Below, one piece after another: positions 47,606-60,334 of a DNA stretch of 64,000 bases. Every line of letters starts with the position of its first letter. The stretch's first letter is position 1. Source of the DNA: Clarkia xantiana subsp. parviflora (lineage: Eukaryota; Streptophyta; Magnoliopsida; Myrtales; Onagraceae). Location of the stretch: contig JAPTYO010000007.1 in assembly GCA_036873135.1 (NCBI GenBank), positions 20,876,763-20,940,762 of the forward strand, in the 5' to 3' direction. The position numbers were made by a program, and so were the translations under genes. The notes under the pieces are model-generated. The model was given only the letters and a program-made list of their open reading frames with translations. It searched no databases and was not told the origin of the DNA.

Positions 47606-49400
47606 TGTGGTCCCTTGATTCAACCAGCTTTTCTACACCACACGGGACCATTTTTCTCGTACATATACTTATTATTATTATTATTATTATTATTATAATA
47701 TATCATATGATATGATCTCATCATCCATTATGCTCTTGCTCTCTAGCTAGCTAAAGACCAGCTTATTATTATCTATATGTATTTTATGCGTGTGGAATGC
47801 TCTGTATTTAATTTATACTGCACGCACTGCAGTTATGGTTAATTAAACATATGAGGCATGCAGTAGCAATATTTAAACAAGTGTTTTGAATGAAATATTC
47901 CCTCCATTTAATTAATTCTTACCCTTATGAGATAAATTCTATTGTACGATTTGGCAAACTAACTCTACTTTATATATACCCCGTGGAGTCGTTCGTTCCG
48001 CTAAATTCGGCGGGCAACCATCTCTTCTTGTATATTGATTGGTTCGAGAATCAAAGTGTATTCTGACTAAGAAAAGCTTAAAAGGCTAGGGAAAGAAAAA
48101 GATTACTTTCATGATAGGCTTGGTAGGGTTCCAGAATTAAAGAAACTTTAAAACTTCAAGGGAAGAAGAGTAATCTTATATATTACCATTTTTTACCAGC
48201 CAACAACTCTCTTTTATTATAATATTATTAATTTGAATAATTTTTTTTTTTAATATTCATCTTATTATTAATTAATTTTTTAAAAATATATAATGTTATA
48301 TGTCAATCAAAAGATCTTCATATATAATTTTACATGATAAATCTCTACGTAAATTGAAGTAGTGCATAAAAAGTTATGTAAACGATTACGATATCAAAAA
48401 ATAAATAATACTATAATAAAATTAACAAAAATGAATAAATTTTATAGAAATTAAGATTATAGATATTATATAATAATGTGAAATCTAATGTAATACCCTC
48501 ATTGATTTTCATGCATTTACAATTACGAATATTTTTCTCACGTAAATTATTTTTTTGCCACATACACAATTCAATACTAATTAAAAGAAATTAATAAAAT
48601 CTCTATGGCCCCTATATATTACCAAGCTCACATTGTTAAAAAAAACACACATTCATTACTCATGACTAGAAACATTTAACAAGTCATACAGTATAAGCTG
48701 TATAACCAATATCAGTAACAGGTTCTTACTATCACAACAGTCTGAACTTAACTACGTAAAATAAAAACTTACGCGACAATTAGAATATTATTGTGGATAC
48801 TCTAAACTTGGTCTACCTTAGCTGGCATTTCGTATTATGACAATCTGAAAGGTTCGTGTCATGTTTAGTGGATCGGCCCAAACATGACCAGATACGATTA
48901 TACAAAAACGTGTTAAATTAGTTTCACACAAACAGAATGTGAAAAAAAAGACGAAAAAATAGGAAACGAAAGAAGTGGGGACAAACAACCTGATATAATT
49001 TGATGATGAAAATTCAATTTTAGTCATGCATAGCGGAGGAATAATACAAATCAGTAAAACAATTTAATTTAATATTACATATAACTATCGTGATGACCAT
49101 GTCAATGAGATTATATGAGAACATGATACAATTTGTTTAACATAATACAATATCATCACGATACAAAGATGATTTGATGCAAATCCATAACTTTTCGTAT
49201 CGCTTAAGTATCACGTTTTGTATTAATTAGCCTGTCGTCCATGTTAAAGTTTGCTGGCTCTAGTCTATACTTTGGGTCTCCAATAAGGGATTGCGTATCG
49301 AGGTCTAGTTTTTGGACCGTAAAAGAATAACAAGTTGGGCCGAGGAGCTTCATTTTGGGCCTTGTGGCCCAAGTTTATATCTAATAACTATTAAATAACG
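47606..49400. other. intergenic DNA
   Basis: Holds the 3' flank of the RIN4-family gene with an (ATT)n run at about 47668-47696, then AT-rich DNA. From about 49250 it becomes promoter-like ahead of the asparaginyl-tRNA synthetase. No other gene. Confidence 0.55.
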
Positions 49401-49499
49401 GTGGGAAAACGGTTGGAGATATCTCCCGCGAATCCCCCCTGCTTCAAACAATACCAAAAACCCTCTCTCTCTCTGGTGTGCGCAAAGCACATTGATGAG

Positions 49500-49793
49500 A
49501 TGATGTTCAAAGCTGAGAAACAATCCCTTTCCTTCTCCTTCAGGCTTCATCTTCCTCACCACCGCAATCCCTTCCCAAAGCAAAGCATCCTCCAAGCTTC
49601 TATATCACCCCTTCTCCCCCACACCATGTATCTCCCAACTTCCGATCAACAGTCCCCAAAACCCCTCTCCAGCTTCCGATCAATCTATCGCTTCCACCAG
49701 AACCCTAAATGGACACAATCGAATCGCAGGAGACCGCACCGCCCACCACCCATCCCTTGGCGCCATGGAAGTACTCTAAGCGCGTGCTACTGA
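49500..49793 (+). other. overlapping out-of-frame upstream ORF
   Basis: A 97-residue frame from ATG 49500 that overlaps the synthetase start (49709) in another frame. Its start is MMFKAEKQSLSFSFRLHLPH, basic and Ser-rich. If transcribed it should lower translation of the main frame, unless transcription starts further down or a leader intron removes it. Confidence 0.35.
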
Positions 49794-52368
49794 AGACGAT
49801 CCTCGAGCGCGATGATGGCGGGCTAGGGTTTTTGGGGGAGAAAGTCGTGATTGGCGGGTGGGTCAAGTCCTCCAAAGAAGTGAAGGTAGATTCGCCTCCT
49901 TCACCGCCGACTCCTGTGGCTCATGATAGACGCACGGAACCTACGAATTTGACCTGCGCTGAGATTCTCCAGTCACGCCTCCCGTTTTTCAGGCCGTTTA
50001 TTAAGGTTTTCTGTGGAAGTGCCCAACGTGTGAGACCCAGACTGGAGGCTCCCCCTCCCAAGCCCTTGCCATCGATTGCTTTCTTGCAAGTTAGTGATGG
50101 TTCTTGTGTTGCTACCCTTCAGGTACGTTACAATTTGCAGAACCAAATGCGGTTTCCTGAAAATTGCTGCTAATTTAATTGCATTTCTCTGCTCAAACTG
50201 GTTACATACAACTTCGTTAATGGAAATTGCTGTCTGATTTGGTGTTTGTCCATTCCGAGCTTTTTTGCTTACCTGCTTTGCGTTTACAGGTTGCGGTGGA
50301 GTCCTCCTTGGCTCCCCCTAATCAGGTTCTTGCAACTGGAACCTGTATTTTGGTTGAAGGTACTCTGAGGCAGCCATTGACACAAGGAAAACATGCTCTT
50401 GAGCTTAGAGCAGATAAAGTTATTCACATTGGAACAGTTGATTCAAGCAGCTATGTGTTTGCTAAGAAACGGTTGCCGCTGGATATGTTACGGAGTTGTT
50501 TGCACTTTCGACCTCGCACAACTACGGTCATTTTCCATCCAATCGCTGATTAATTTACAGTAGAACATATCTGAGTTGTTTTATGCAGTTCTAAAAAATG
50601 ACGTGGGTGACATTTTCCTGGTAGATAACAATTGCTATTTTTTGCACTGCACTATGCTAGTAATAATGCTACCATGAACTCAAGATATTGTTAATCTACA
50701 TAAGACATGGTTTGATATTTACGTATATGCCTTTTCCCTTTTTGCTTTCTGATGCTTGCTTCCAAAATATGCAGGTTGCTTCTGTTATGAGGATTCGTAG
50801 TTCCCTTTCATTTGCAACGCACACATTCTTCAGAAACCATGGATTTCTTGACGTTCAAGTTCCGATAATCTCAAGCACTGATTCTGAAGGATTCAGTGAA
50901 AAGCTTGCTTTTTCAAGCATGGGAAGTGGGGCTGATCCGAAGCTCAACAAGGTCAATGACGGTGTCAGCCTTGATGTCATTAAGTCTGCTGTTAAGGAGA
51001 AGAGCGCGAGAGTTGAAGAACTCAAGAGAACTGATAGCAACAAGGAAGCGCTTGCTGTTGCAATTCAGGACTTAAAGAAAACCAATGAGTTAGTATCACA
51101 ACTTGAAGCAAGAGAAAGATCAAAGCTCGTTAAATCCGAGGGAGCAGATTCTTCTGGAAATTCCCCTCCTGATATGTATCTTACTGTAAATGGACGCCTT
51201 CATCTCGAGAGCTATGCATCTGCTCTTGGAAATGTTTATTCGTTTGGACCAAGATTTAGAGCAGCAAGAACAGAATCGCCTAAACAGGTGGCGGAAATGT
51301 GGATGACTGAAACCCAAATGGCATTTGCAGAGTTAGAGGTTATCTTTATATAAAAAAAAAAGTTAATTAACATGAACTACGGAAACTGTATTGCAATGCT
51401 GTTTATCTGATAGAGGTTCTTTGTCAGGGTTCTATGAATTGTGCTGATGACTTGTTCAAGTTCCTATGCAAGTGGGTCTTGGACAACTGCAATGAAGATA
51501 TGAAATTCGTCTGCAAGAGGATTGACAAGAACAGCATCCATCGTCTTCACTCTATCATCTCAACACCCGTTCTTAAGATCACTTATGCCGAAGCAGTGGA
51601 GTCCTTAACCAAGGTAGCTATTATTCACTTCATCACATCTATGTCAAACTGTTATACGTTTCAATTTGATATCTTTGCTTGCAGGTCAAGGATAAGATGG
51701 AGATCAAGACCGAACACGGGTTACCATTGACAACAGAACATCTAAAGTAAGCTTGTCTACTAAATATGTCAATGTTCATCTTCTTTGGAAGGACTTACAT
51801 TAGTTTTGTTGTGTTTTACGTATAACAGTTATTTGTGTGATGAGATCTATAAGTCGCCTATAATCATATACAACTACCCTCGAGAAGTAAAACCCTTCTA
51901 TGTGCGCCTTAACGATGATGGAAAGACAGTGGCAGCATTTGACATGGTTGTCCCTAAGGTGATCATAGTTTTTTTCTGCAAAAGTAATTCTCCATATAAG
52001 CTTTGGTTCGAGATTACTGAATCGGATATCCGTATATTACAGATAGGGAAGTTGATTGAAGGAAGCCAAAATGAGGAAAGGATGAATGTACTTAGCCAGA
52101 GGTAAATTGCTCGATCGATAAATGATTGTTATAGCTGAAGTATCTCTGTTGATGAATCTTCATTCATATCGATGTGTTTGATAGGATACAAGAACTGGGG
52201 TTGCCAAAGGAGCAATACGAATGGTACTTAGATTTACGAAGACATGGGACAGTAATGAATTCGGGGTTCAGTTTCGGGTTTGATCTGATGATTCTGTTCG
52301 CTACCGGATTGACGGATGTGAGGGATGTGATTCCGTTCCCGAAAAGCTTCGGAAAAGCAAGCTACTGA
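49709..52368 (+). CDS. cytoplasmic-type asparaginyl-tRNA synthetase, divergent (NS2-like)
   Basis: Charges tRNA-Asn with asparagine. Eight exons: 49709-50122, 50290-50526, 50775-51338, 51428-51613, 51685-51746, 51832-51958, 52043-52101, 52185-52368; 610 residues, somewhat long for a plant cytosolic form. A TAA lies directly before the ATG in frame. The N-terminal OB-fold anticodon-binding region is followed by the class II core from FATHTFFRNHGFLDVQVPII (motif 1). A charged helical insert (about residues 255-325, VKEKSARVEELKR) comes before motif 2. Odd: motif 2 reads FRAARTESPKQVAEMWMTE (usual FRAE), and motif 3 reads GFSFGFDLM, with Asp-Leu where Glu-Arg is normal; that Arg binds ATP in class II enzymes. 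The C-terminus retains ATGLTDVRDVIPFPK. AATAAA at 52500-52505. Activity is uncertain. Confidence 0.93.
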
Positions 52369-52700
52369 TGAGATGAAAATGTGGATCTCTTATTGTCCCG
52401 TTTAATCTTATGGTCTGGAGAAATATATGGTCATTGATTATGTAGATAACTTTGAAAGGAGCAATTGGGCATTACTATGTACATTACAGTGATATTTTAA
52501 ATAAAATAATTCATGGTTTATGTACATAATTTATCTTATAGTGGATTGAGTACATGACTAAATCCAATAATAATATAATAAAGAAAGTATAATTTGATAA
52601 TATTTTGAAAACATATATATGTTTAATATAACTTAATTATTATATAATAAAATATATTTGTTTAATATATTTATTTCTTAATAATATATATATACTAAAT

Positions 52701-53233
52701 GGTTAATAACTAAAAAAACTGTCCAATTTTTACTATATGTTAAAAGTAGGTGTCTGAAATTTAAAATATTAAAATGGACTGTCTCAGGTGTCATTATTAT
52801 TGAAATTTGGTGTCTCTGCGCGTATTTTCATCTCCCTTCAATCATTTTAATCAGCCGACTTACCCACTCATAATCCATCACTCTTTACTTTTCACGAAAT
52901 CGTCAAATTTCACTCGAAAGTTGAACATCCAAAAGAAAATGTTTTTAGCAGAGTGGTGTGGAGCGATTTCCAACGATAACGGAGCGGGATTTACTTGTGC
53001 AGACGTAGCTAGATTCTTAGGTGACGGTACCGGCAAGATGACGACGAGAATGTAGTGTTTTAGGAGCTCGAGTTTGACAGTCGATTTTGTCGGAATTGAC
53101 TTCTCTAAAGTAATTACACCGAAACACCACATTTTAACAAAATTAAAATCTTGGACACTAAAGTTTAACATTTGAAATTCAAACAAATACTTTTAATATA
53201 TGGTAAACCTTAAACAGTTTTTTAGTTATTAAC
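52701..53233. mobile_element. inverted-repeat element, family with 24319-24834
   Basis: Left GTTAATAACTAAAAAAACTG and right (inverted) GTTAATAACTAAAAAACTG pair and extend into ACCATATATTAAAAGTA-type sequence, about 60 bp in all. Middle blocks match 24319-24834. Clear target duplications were not found. The open frame at 52807-53055 is within the element and not a gene. Confidence 0.6.
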
Positions 53234-54259
53234 ATTATAATAAATAACTGCAAATAATAAAAATGAGAATATTTTATGAAGAAATGAATGCCTCATGGTT
53301 GAACAGAAGTGATGAAACAATGACGTTAGTACAGCGTCATACATAGATCATGACAGTATCATCATTACGTTCCCCTTCAATCACGCTTACGTCTTTTGTA
53401 GTACATTTTCAACCTTTGTGCGTAATCATAATATGGTATGGTAAACAGTAAACACTTTTTCAAAGTTAAATTATTCTGAACTGGTCAGTTCACCTTTTTT
53501 TTGTATGCATGAAATAAAAATATGATTGGTCATTTCAGCTTTTGGAGGAAAGCCCAGAAAGTAATGTTCGGTTACGACATATAATCAACACACGCCGACA
53601 ACGACTCCAAACAGAAATCTTCAACCTTATATGTCCCTCCTCCTCACTAATCAATACACTTACGTACACAAACTTGAAACTCTCATTACCCAAAAAGTTG
53701 GAACTCTCCACTTTCAAAGACTAATTAATATGGTTTATCGATTTAACATTTCATCCAAATCTTGATTCAATCTATGTCAGGTGTATTGTATTGGGTTTAT
53801 CCAAAATCTCGGATAAATCTCGGATTTTAGCTATGTCGTACGTACTCTGAAAATGAAAAAATATTCACAGCAATCACTATACCAATTACATGCTGACTTA
53901 TAAAACAAACAAGTTAGGACCCGGAAAACAGTGCAAAAAGCGAGAAAAAAATAAAATGAAACAAACCATCAAATATTTGGTAAAGCAAATTTGAAACACA
54001 AATCATATATATATCCTTGTCATTTCTAAATACTACATCTCATATCATACCTCATTCTTAAATATCGCAGACTAACCCAACTAATTTATATATATAATAT
54101 AATCATGCCCCGATATCTGTACATAATAAATATATCCCAATAAGTACAAATAAAGGTAGCTCATATGCATAGGAAAACAACATAAACAAGCTGAGAGGCG
54201 GCTCTATACGTAGATAGATAACTGATATAGAGCAACTCCCTGTAGCTAGCTAGCTCTTC
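53234..54259. other. intergenic DNA and 3' flank of the b561 gene
   Basis: Complementary short frames at about 53535-53724 lack similarity to known proteins. The last few hundred bases should include the 3' UTR of the minus-strand DOMON-b561 gene. Confidence 0.5.
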
Positions 54260-56419
54260 TTATAATGATTGCATCTCTTGCCTTCTTTCTCCATTATTAT
54301 TGTTACCGTATCGCTTGGAGGACTTGCTCGACCTTCGTTTCAACACAACCATCCACGTCACTATTTCCAGAAACACTGAAAGACCCCCGAGAAAAATGAG
54401 CGGGATTATGTAAGCCGATTTCCACTTGTCCCCAGGTTGAAGGATATCGAGACCCTTGAACACATTGATGATTCCTAGGGTTAGGATCGAGTACCCGATG
54501 CTGTGGTGGTAGATGTTCCAGTATAATCGGTACTTGTGTTGCTTGTTCGGTCTGATCAACATCGCAAACATCTGCACAAACACACACAATTGTGGTTTAT
54601 CGTTAACTTTAAATGAACATAGTCCATTTCATGATCATGATTCATTCATTAAATGAACTTAGTCGACTTCAAGGTCAAGATTCGTTATTACCTGGACAGT
54701 GGCAAGGGCGAAAAGGGCGATTCCGATGTTGCGGTGTGTGGGGTAGACAATCCCCTTTGATTCGCTTCCGAGCTTTAGACCGGTTGCCCAGCCAGCAACA
54801 CCGAGAACATAAGCAGAAAACTGACAGGAAATATGCATGTAGAACCATGCTGGATCTGCAGATGGGAAAGTTCTTAGGTACCTGGCGATCATCATTCCAA
54901 TTGGGAACAAGATCCCCCAGCTCACTGCGTTGAGGATTCCATGGATCTGAGCAACAACAGAATTCATAAGCTTTGAAATTTCATTTATTTTATGCAATCA
55001 AGCTTTTTTAATGACAAAAAGAGTAATCTTTACACAGAAAATTAGCAAAATCAAGAACTTAATTCAAGCAAATAGAGCCTGATGATGATTACTGCAAATC
55101 TCACATATTTTATGGGATCGAGCTTTTTTAATGACTAAAGATCAATATTTTTCACAGAAAATTAGCAAAATAAAGAACTTCATTCAACCAAAGAGAGCCT
55201 GATTACTTCAAATTTCACAACTTTTATGCTATCGAGCATTTTAATGACTAAAAGAGCAATCTATTGCACTGAAATAAAGTAAGCAGAATCAAGAACTTCA
55301 TTCAAGCAAAATAACCTGATTACTGCAAAATTCACAGATTTTATGCGTTCGAGCTTTTTTAAAGAGCAATCTTTTACAAATAATTAGCATAATCAAGAAA
55401 TTCATCCAAGAAAAAGAGCCTGAATATACTGCAAAATTCACAGCTTTAATGCGATCGAGCTTTTACTGCAAATAATCAATATTTGGGAAAAATGTGGATT
55501 GAAGAACAGCAAATAATCAATACTGTTCATTTTTTCACCCAAAAGATTAATTTTTTCACCACAAGAACATGTTTTCTTTCCCTTTAGTAAAGAAGAGAAA
55601 AATTCAACAGCGCAGCCCAAAAACAAGCTGGAGCATTCAATTACCTACCTAACCATTCATATTCACCACCAATTTGTGGCCCTTGCTATTGAATTTTACT
55701 TATCAATCAATTATATCATGCCATGAAAAATTTAAATCTAAAGAAATTGATGGTAAGAAAAAAAGGGCAAATGATAACTGAAGTAGAAAAGAAAGAAAAA
55801 AACCTACATTCTTAAGATTCGCTCTGGAGTCGGCTCCGGCGACAGTGCTGCTTTGTCCCTCGACAAAATTCAACGTTCCTTTGGACTTCATATTCGCAGG
55901 CTGCATGTCGTGCGCGTTCGGCACACCGTCCGTAACCGATCCCCCCACCTGCCACACCTGGTTTACATTCTTCGGATCGCCGGGCACCTTCAGCTTCGCG
56001 TACAGCCTCATCACACCTCCGACATCCTCGGCATACATGTCCCAGACCTCGAACGAGATCTTCGATTCCTGTAACGGACCGTACGACTTAACATCGTATG
56101 TCTTCACCGTCATGGCGCCGGAATCGCCCTTGAAGGCGATCAAAGCCTGCGATCCGACCATGCCTGTGTCGGTCGGGTTGATGGCCCACGCAATCCATCC
56201 GCCGGAATCCGCCGGAGCGGATACGAAGGCGATGTCGGCGGTGGTGTTGGCGGCGTCGTAGGAGAAGTGGAGGTGGGAACCGAGGGATGAGAGGTCGAGG
56301 CAGCTGGCGTAGGCCTTGTTGTTGGTGAATTTCTGGGTGGAGCAGGTGGCGGCCGTGGCGGACGGAAGTAGGAACAGAGAGAGGACGCAGAGGAGGTACA
56401 GAGCAACAAGAGACGCCAT
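54260..56419 (-). CDS. DOMON domain-cytochrome b561 fusion protein
   Basis: Exons (minus): 56419-55808, 54946-54692, 54571-54260; 392 residues, normal for plant CYB561-DOMON proteins. A signal peptide (about residues 1-24, [17 protein letters not shown]) precedes a DOMON domain with likely heme-b ligands Met87 (in TGMVGSQAL) and His170 (in AHDMQP). The b561 core follows, with membrane segments and heme histidines near His206 ([15 protein letters not shown]), His242 ([13 protein letters not shown]), His275 (HRNIGIALF) and His311/312 ([10 protein letters not shown]). The tail is basic and Ser-rich. Known role: trans-membrane electron transfer at the plasma membrane using ascorbate and other reductants. 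The first intron (861 bp) holds a tandem repeat. The AIR12-like gene lies about 2 kb upstream in the same orientation. Confidence 0.94.
54970..55470. repeat. ~115-bp tandem repeat within intron
   Basis: ATCGAGCTTTTTTAATGAC recurs at about 54997, 55117, 55231, 55347 and 55453, each followed by CAGAAAATTAGCAAAATCAA and TTCATTCAAGCAAA-type sequence. Four to five diverged units fill more than half of intron 1 of the DOMON-b561 gene. Confidence 0.85.
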
Positions 56420-57347
56420 TGTTGTTGCTTGGGCGCGGTGGAACGAAGAGAAGAGACGAGGAGAGGAAAAAGAGGGTGGTGATGTTCGAGTTTGGTAAGG
56501 CAACGGTTGGAGTTGGATGGTAACGAGTAATTCAAGTGAGGTTTGTATATATTTATCGACTTGTATTAATTAGATTATTACAATGACTCTCTAGTCTCTC
56601 TGGTTTCTACAGCTGTTTGGTCTTGCAATGGAAAGTAAAAACAGAAAAGGCAATAAAAGGAAACAAATATATATATTAGAAAAGAGGATTTCTTCCTTTT
56701 TTTCGGGAAATATTATTATTTTAATATATTTTGTTTGTTATTAATTATTCTTAGCGTGTTTTCAGTTAAATTACTATATGTTTACACTATTTTTTCAAAT
56801 ATTTTATTCTTCTTTGATTAAAAAATAATATATATATATATATATTATTCTTTGGTTCTGACGCCAAATTTATTATTTTTCGGTTTACAATTAGATTTTA
56901 TTCCATTTATAAACTGTTGTTATAGTTATCAAATCAAAATCAAAGAAATATAATTTCTGTTTGATAAGATGGCTAAACAATCCGATAGTTTTAAAGATTT
57001 AGTGTAAATAAAAATAGATGAAAATAATTTTTTTGGTCACTAGGCTAGGTGTGTGTAATTCTGTTTTATTGGTGCCTTTATGTTCTAAAACTAAACCTTA
57101 GAAAGAAGATGGCACGATACGCTACCAATTGACTAAACAAAGTAATAATTAGTTTATGATATATGATGTTTGAATAGAAGTTTGTTATTAAGAAAGGTTG
57201 AGCTTGTTGTCATTAAGATAAATGAGCACATACAATAATAATTAGAGCTATACAATAATCAAATCAAACGAAAAAAATATCGATAAAGAAAAGTGAATTG
57301 AATCTAAATATACTATATGAAAATTATGACAAAATTCAAATACTATA

Positions 57348-57392
<45 letters not shown>

Positions 57393-58376
57393 TAAAAGAC
57401 ATTGTTATACCTCTATTTTGCATTCTAAGAAAATTGCAATTCTCTTCTTTGTAATTTTAATCTACTTTATTATTGTTGTGAGTAGAGTCGCTACTTTTTT
57501 TTTTTAATCCAAAATAAAATCGAAGACTTGATATTCTGAAAATTTGACACAAATAAATGGGGGTATAATTGGAAAATCAAATAAATAATTAAATACTTAA
57601 TAAAAAGAGATCCAGTAGTTTAGCTGACATTCATTATGGTCACTTTCGTTAGCTATTCGCATGCCATAGTCGCATGACATAGCATTTCTCATAAAAAAAA
57701 AATATATATAAATTTTTTATAGTTTTTATAATATAATTATTTAAATTCCTATCGTGAAGTGTTTTGTTCATATAATAATATTATATATATATATATATGT
57801 TTAATTTATTTTTTTATAATAAAGTTTTTGTTACATATAATAATATATATTTATGTGAGTGATTTTGTCTTAACTCTTATATAAGGATATACTATGGTAT
57901 TTCAATTAAAAAAAAAAACGATATACAATGGTATATTTATAATGATATTTGTAGAGTTTATATATATATACTATGTGTTATTATAGTTTTATATATATAA
58001 TAGCTTTTATATTTTGCATAGCTTTGTATAGTTTTTATACTTAAATTACGCTCTGTTGACAGTTTAGAACTATCTTGTTGGATGCTTCCAATTTACCCGA
58101 CCATTTTAATCGCATGGTTGAAAGATGGAGATAAATATTTTTTGATTGATTGTCCATAGAAAATGTTTGTAATCAAATTAAATATATTATAATATCATAT
58201 TATGTTTATGAATTTTTTAATTTTTAGTGTAATATTATTTATTCTTAATTAAAATCCATACCTTTTTCATTATACTCTAGTTGAATAATAATAGGTTTTT
58301 TTTTTTTTCACATAGTGTAACTAATCTCATAATTCATGCTAACAAATTATAATAAGAAAAATTAAAACGCAACCCC
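56420..58376. other. intergenic region between the two DOMON genes
   Basis: The right neighbour of the b561 start (56420 to about 56620) is its promoter and leader. The rest is AT-rich, with (TA)n runs at about 56828-56846 and 57353-57388. No gene recognised. Confidence 0.55.
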
Positions 58377-59899
58377 TCATAACAAAACCAAGCTCATCAA
58401 CACCATGCCAGCAGTTCCAACAATGCCACCCTTCAAGATCGCCGTCGTAGCCCCACTTGCTGGCGCCGGAGAAACAGAAGCTACCGGAGCTACTACAGGA
58501 GTAACAGATGCCGCCGGAGCTTCCGTCGGAGAAATAAAAGCCCCCGGAGCTGCTGCCGGAGTGACACCGCCGCTCGGAACCGGAGCAGATGCAGCAGCTA
58601 CCAACTTGATGGTCCCTACAGAGTTTCTGTTATCGGGCTTCATGTCATGGATCTTGGGGCTGGTTCCGTCGACGGAGCTACCCACCTGCCAGACCTGGTT
58701 CAAGGTGGCGCCGCCGCTCGGCACCTTCACCTTCCCAAACAGCCTCACGATTCCGTTGGACTCGTCAGCGCTCAGATCCCACACCTCGAACGACAGCTTG
58801 GATTCCACGATGGAGTGGTACGATGATATGTTGTATGTCTTCGCCACGATGGATCCACTAGCTGCAATTTTTTACCAATTGCATAAAAAAAACTTTTACA
58901 CACTAAACCTTTCCATTTTACAAAAACATGATTAAGGAAATTTATAAAAGTTACTTTTTTCTTTATTAAAGCTAATTTACAGGCACTCTTATAATTAAAA
59001 ACTAGAAATGGAGATGAAAATAAAATTAATACGAATTGTACAAAATGCTAAGAATTTTTTTAAACATTTTGTTAACTTTATCGTATATGTACAAATTTCT
59101 AACTCTTTGAAAACTTCAGTTTAATTTGATCTCAATGGATCATGTGCTGGAGAGTTAATGAAGACAATATCTAACCATTTATTTGATTCTTTAAATATCA
59201 TCAAGCAATTTGTCGTTTTTTTCCTATCACCTGAGCATTCACTAATGACCCATTGAGCCAAGATTGAAGCTAGTAAAATATATATAAAAATATTCTGCTA
59301 ATAGTTCATTCAACTTACTTAAACATATCTAGCAAATTGTTAATTAACTCTTAAAATGAAAATTACATAGATTCAAAAGTGGGAAATCAAATACATTTCT
59401 AATTTTTGCTTTTTTATTTACAAATAATATTGTTCCGCTCTTTGTTCTTATAAAATTATACAGAAATTATAAAAATGTTATTTCAAGAAGACAAAGAAAT
59501 GACATTTTTGAAACCGATCCAAAACAGAGTGTTTTTTTAGTCCAGAACAGAGTACAGTTAGGTATGTATGCACGTTTTTGATAGATCAGAGTTGATGTGT
59601 AGTGTACCTGGTTTAAGAGCCATTAGAGCTTGAGCTCCGACCATGCCGACGCCGGTAGGATTGATGGCCCAGGCGACCCAGGCGTTGGTGGCCGGAGCGA
59701 GGAACGCGACGGAGAGGGAGGAGTTGGCGGCGTCGTAGGTATAGTGAAGGTAGGCGCCGAGGGCTGAGAGCTGCGTGCACGTGGCGTACGTGTTGGTGAG
59801 CTTCGGTGAGGCGCAGGTGAGTGAATGTGAGGGGGATACCGTGAGAATGAAGAGAGAGATGAGCAGAAAAGTTGCAGAGGTGCAGTAAAGGGACGCCAT
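58377..59899 (-). CDS. AIR12: AIR12-like GPI-anchored DOMON b-type cytochrome
   Basis: Exons (minus): 59899-59608 and 58861-58377, with a 746-bp intron; 258 residues. A signal peptide (residues 1 to about 26) precedes a single DOMON domain with conserved cysteines and likely heme ligands Met86 (GMVGAQAL) and His169 (KIHDMKP). A Pro/Ala/Val-rich linker (about residues 188-233) and a hydrophobic C-terminal tail (MVLMSLVLL) fit a GPI-anchor signal. Known: AIR12 is an auxin-induced, apoplast-facing one-heme cytochrome b reducible by ascorbate and linked to plasma-membrane redox. It shares its first-exon organisation with the neighbouring DOMON-b561 gene but has no membrane b561 domain. Confidence 0.92.
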
Positions 59900-60297
59900 T
59901 GTTGAGGTTGAAGAGAGCTAGCTGGGTTGAGAGTTATGGTGAGACGCGGTGGGGGAAAGGAGAATATAAAGACTGGGTGAGAGTATTCGGTGAGACAGGT
60001 CATGCACATGTAGGTAATCAAGTGGAGACACCTAGGTAACGCTTCTTTGACCTTTAATTTTCACTAATTAACACTATTACAATTTACTACAATTAAATAC
60101 TTTTTTTTGTTAAACTACAACTAAATACAGCATAGTAAACTGTTCAAAATTAAATACGATTTTTACCAAAAAAATAAATAAATACGAAACTAGCGTTAGG
60201 CCTTAGAGCACTAATGGTATTTAGCCGTACAATTTTTTTTTTAAATTTTTTTTTTAATGTGCTGCTATAAGGGCATAGGACTAGGAGACGCACACAA

Positions 60298-60334
<37 letters not shown>

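Noticed and set aside
55845..56535. Long frames opposite to and overlapping the DOMON-b561 first exon
   Set aside because: Shadows of the GC-rich coding exon; the minus frame carries the domain, signal peptide and splice phases.
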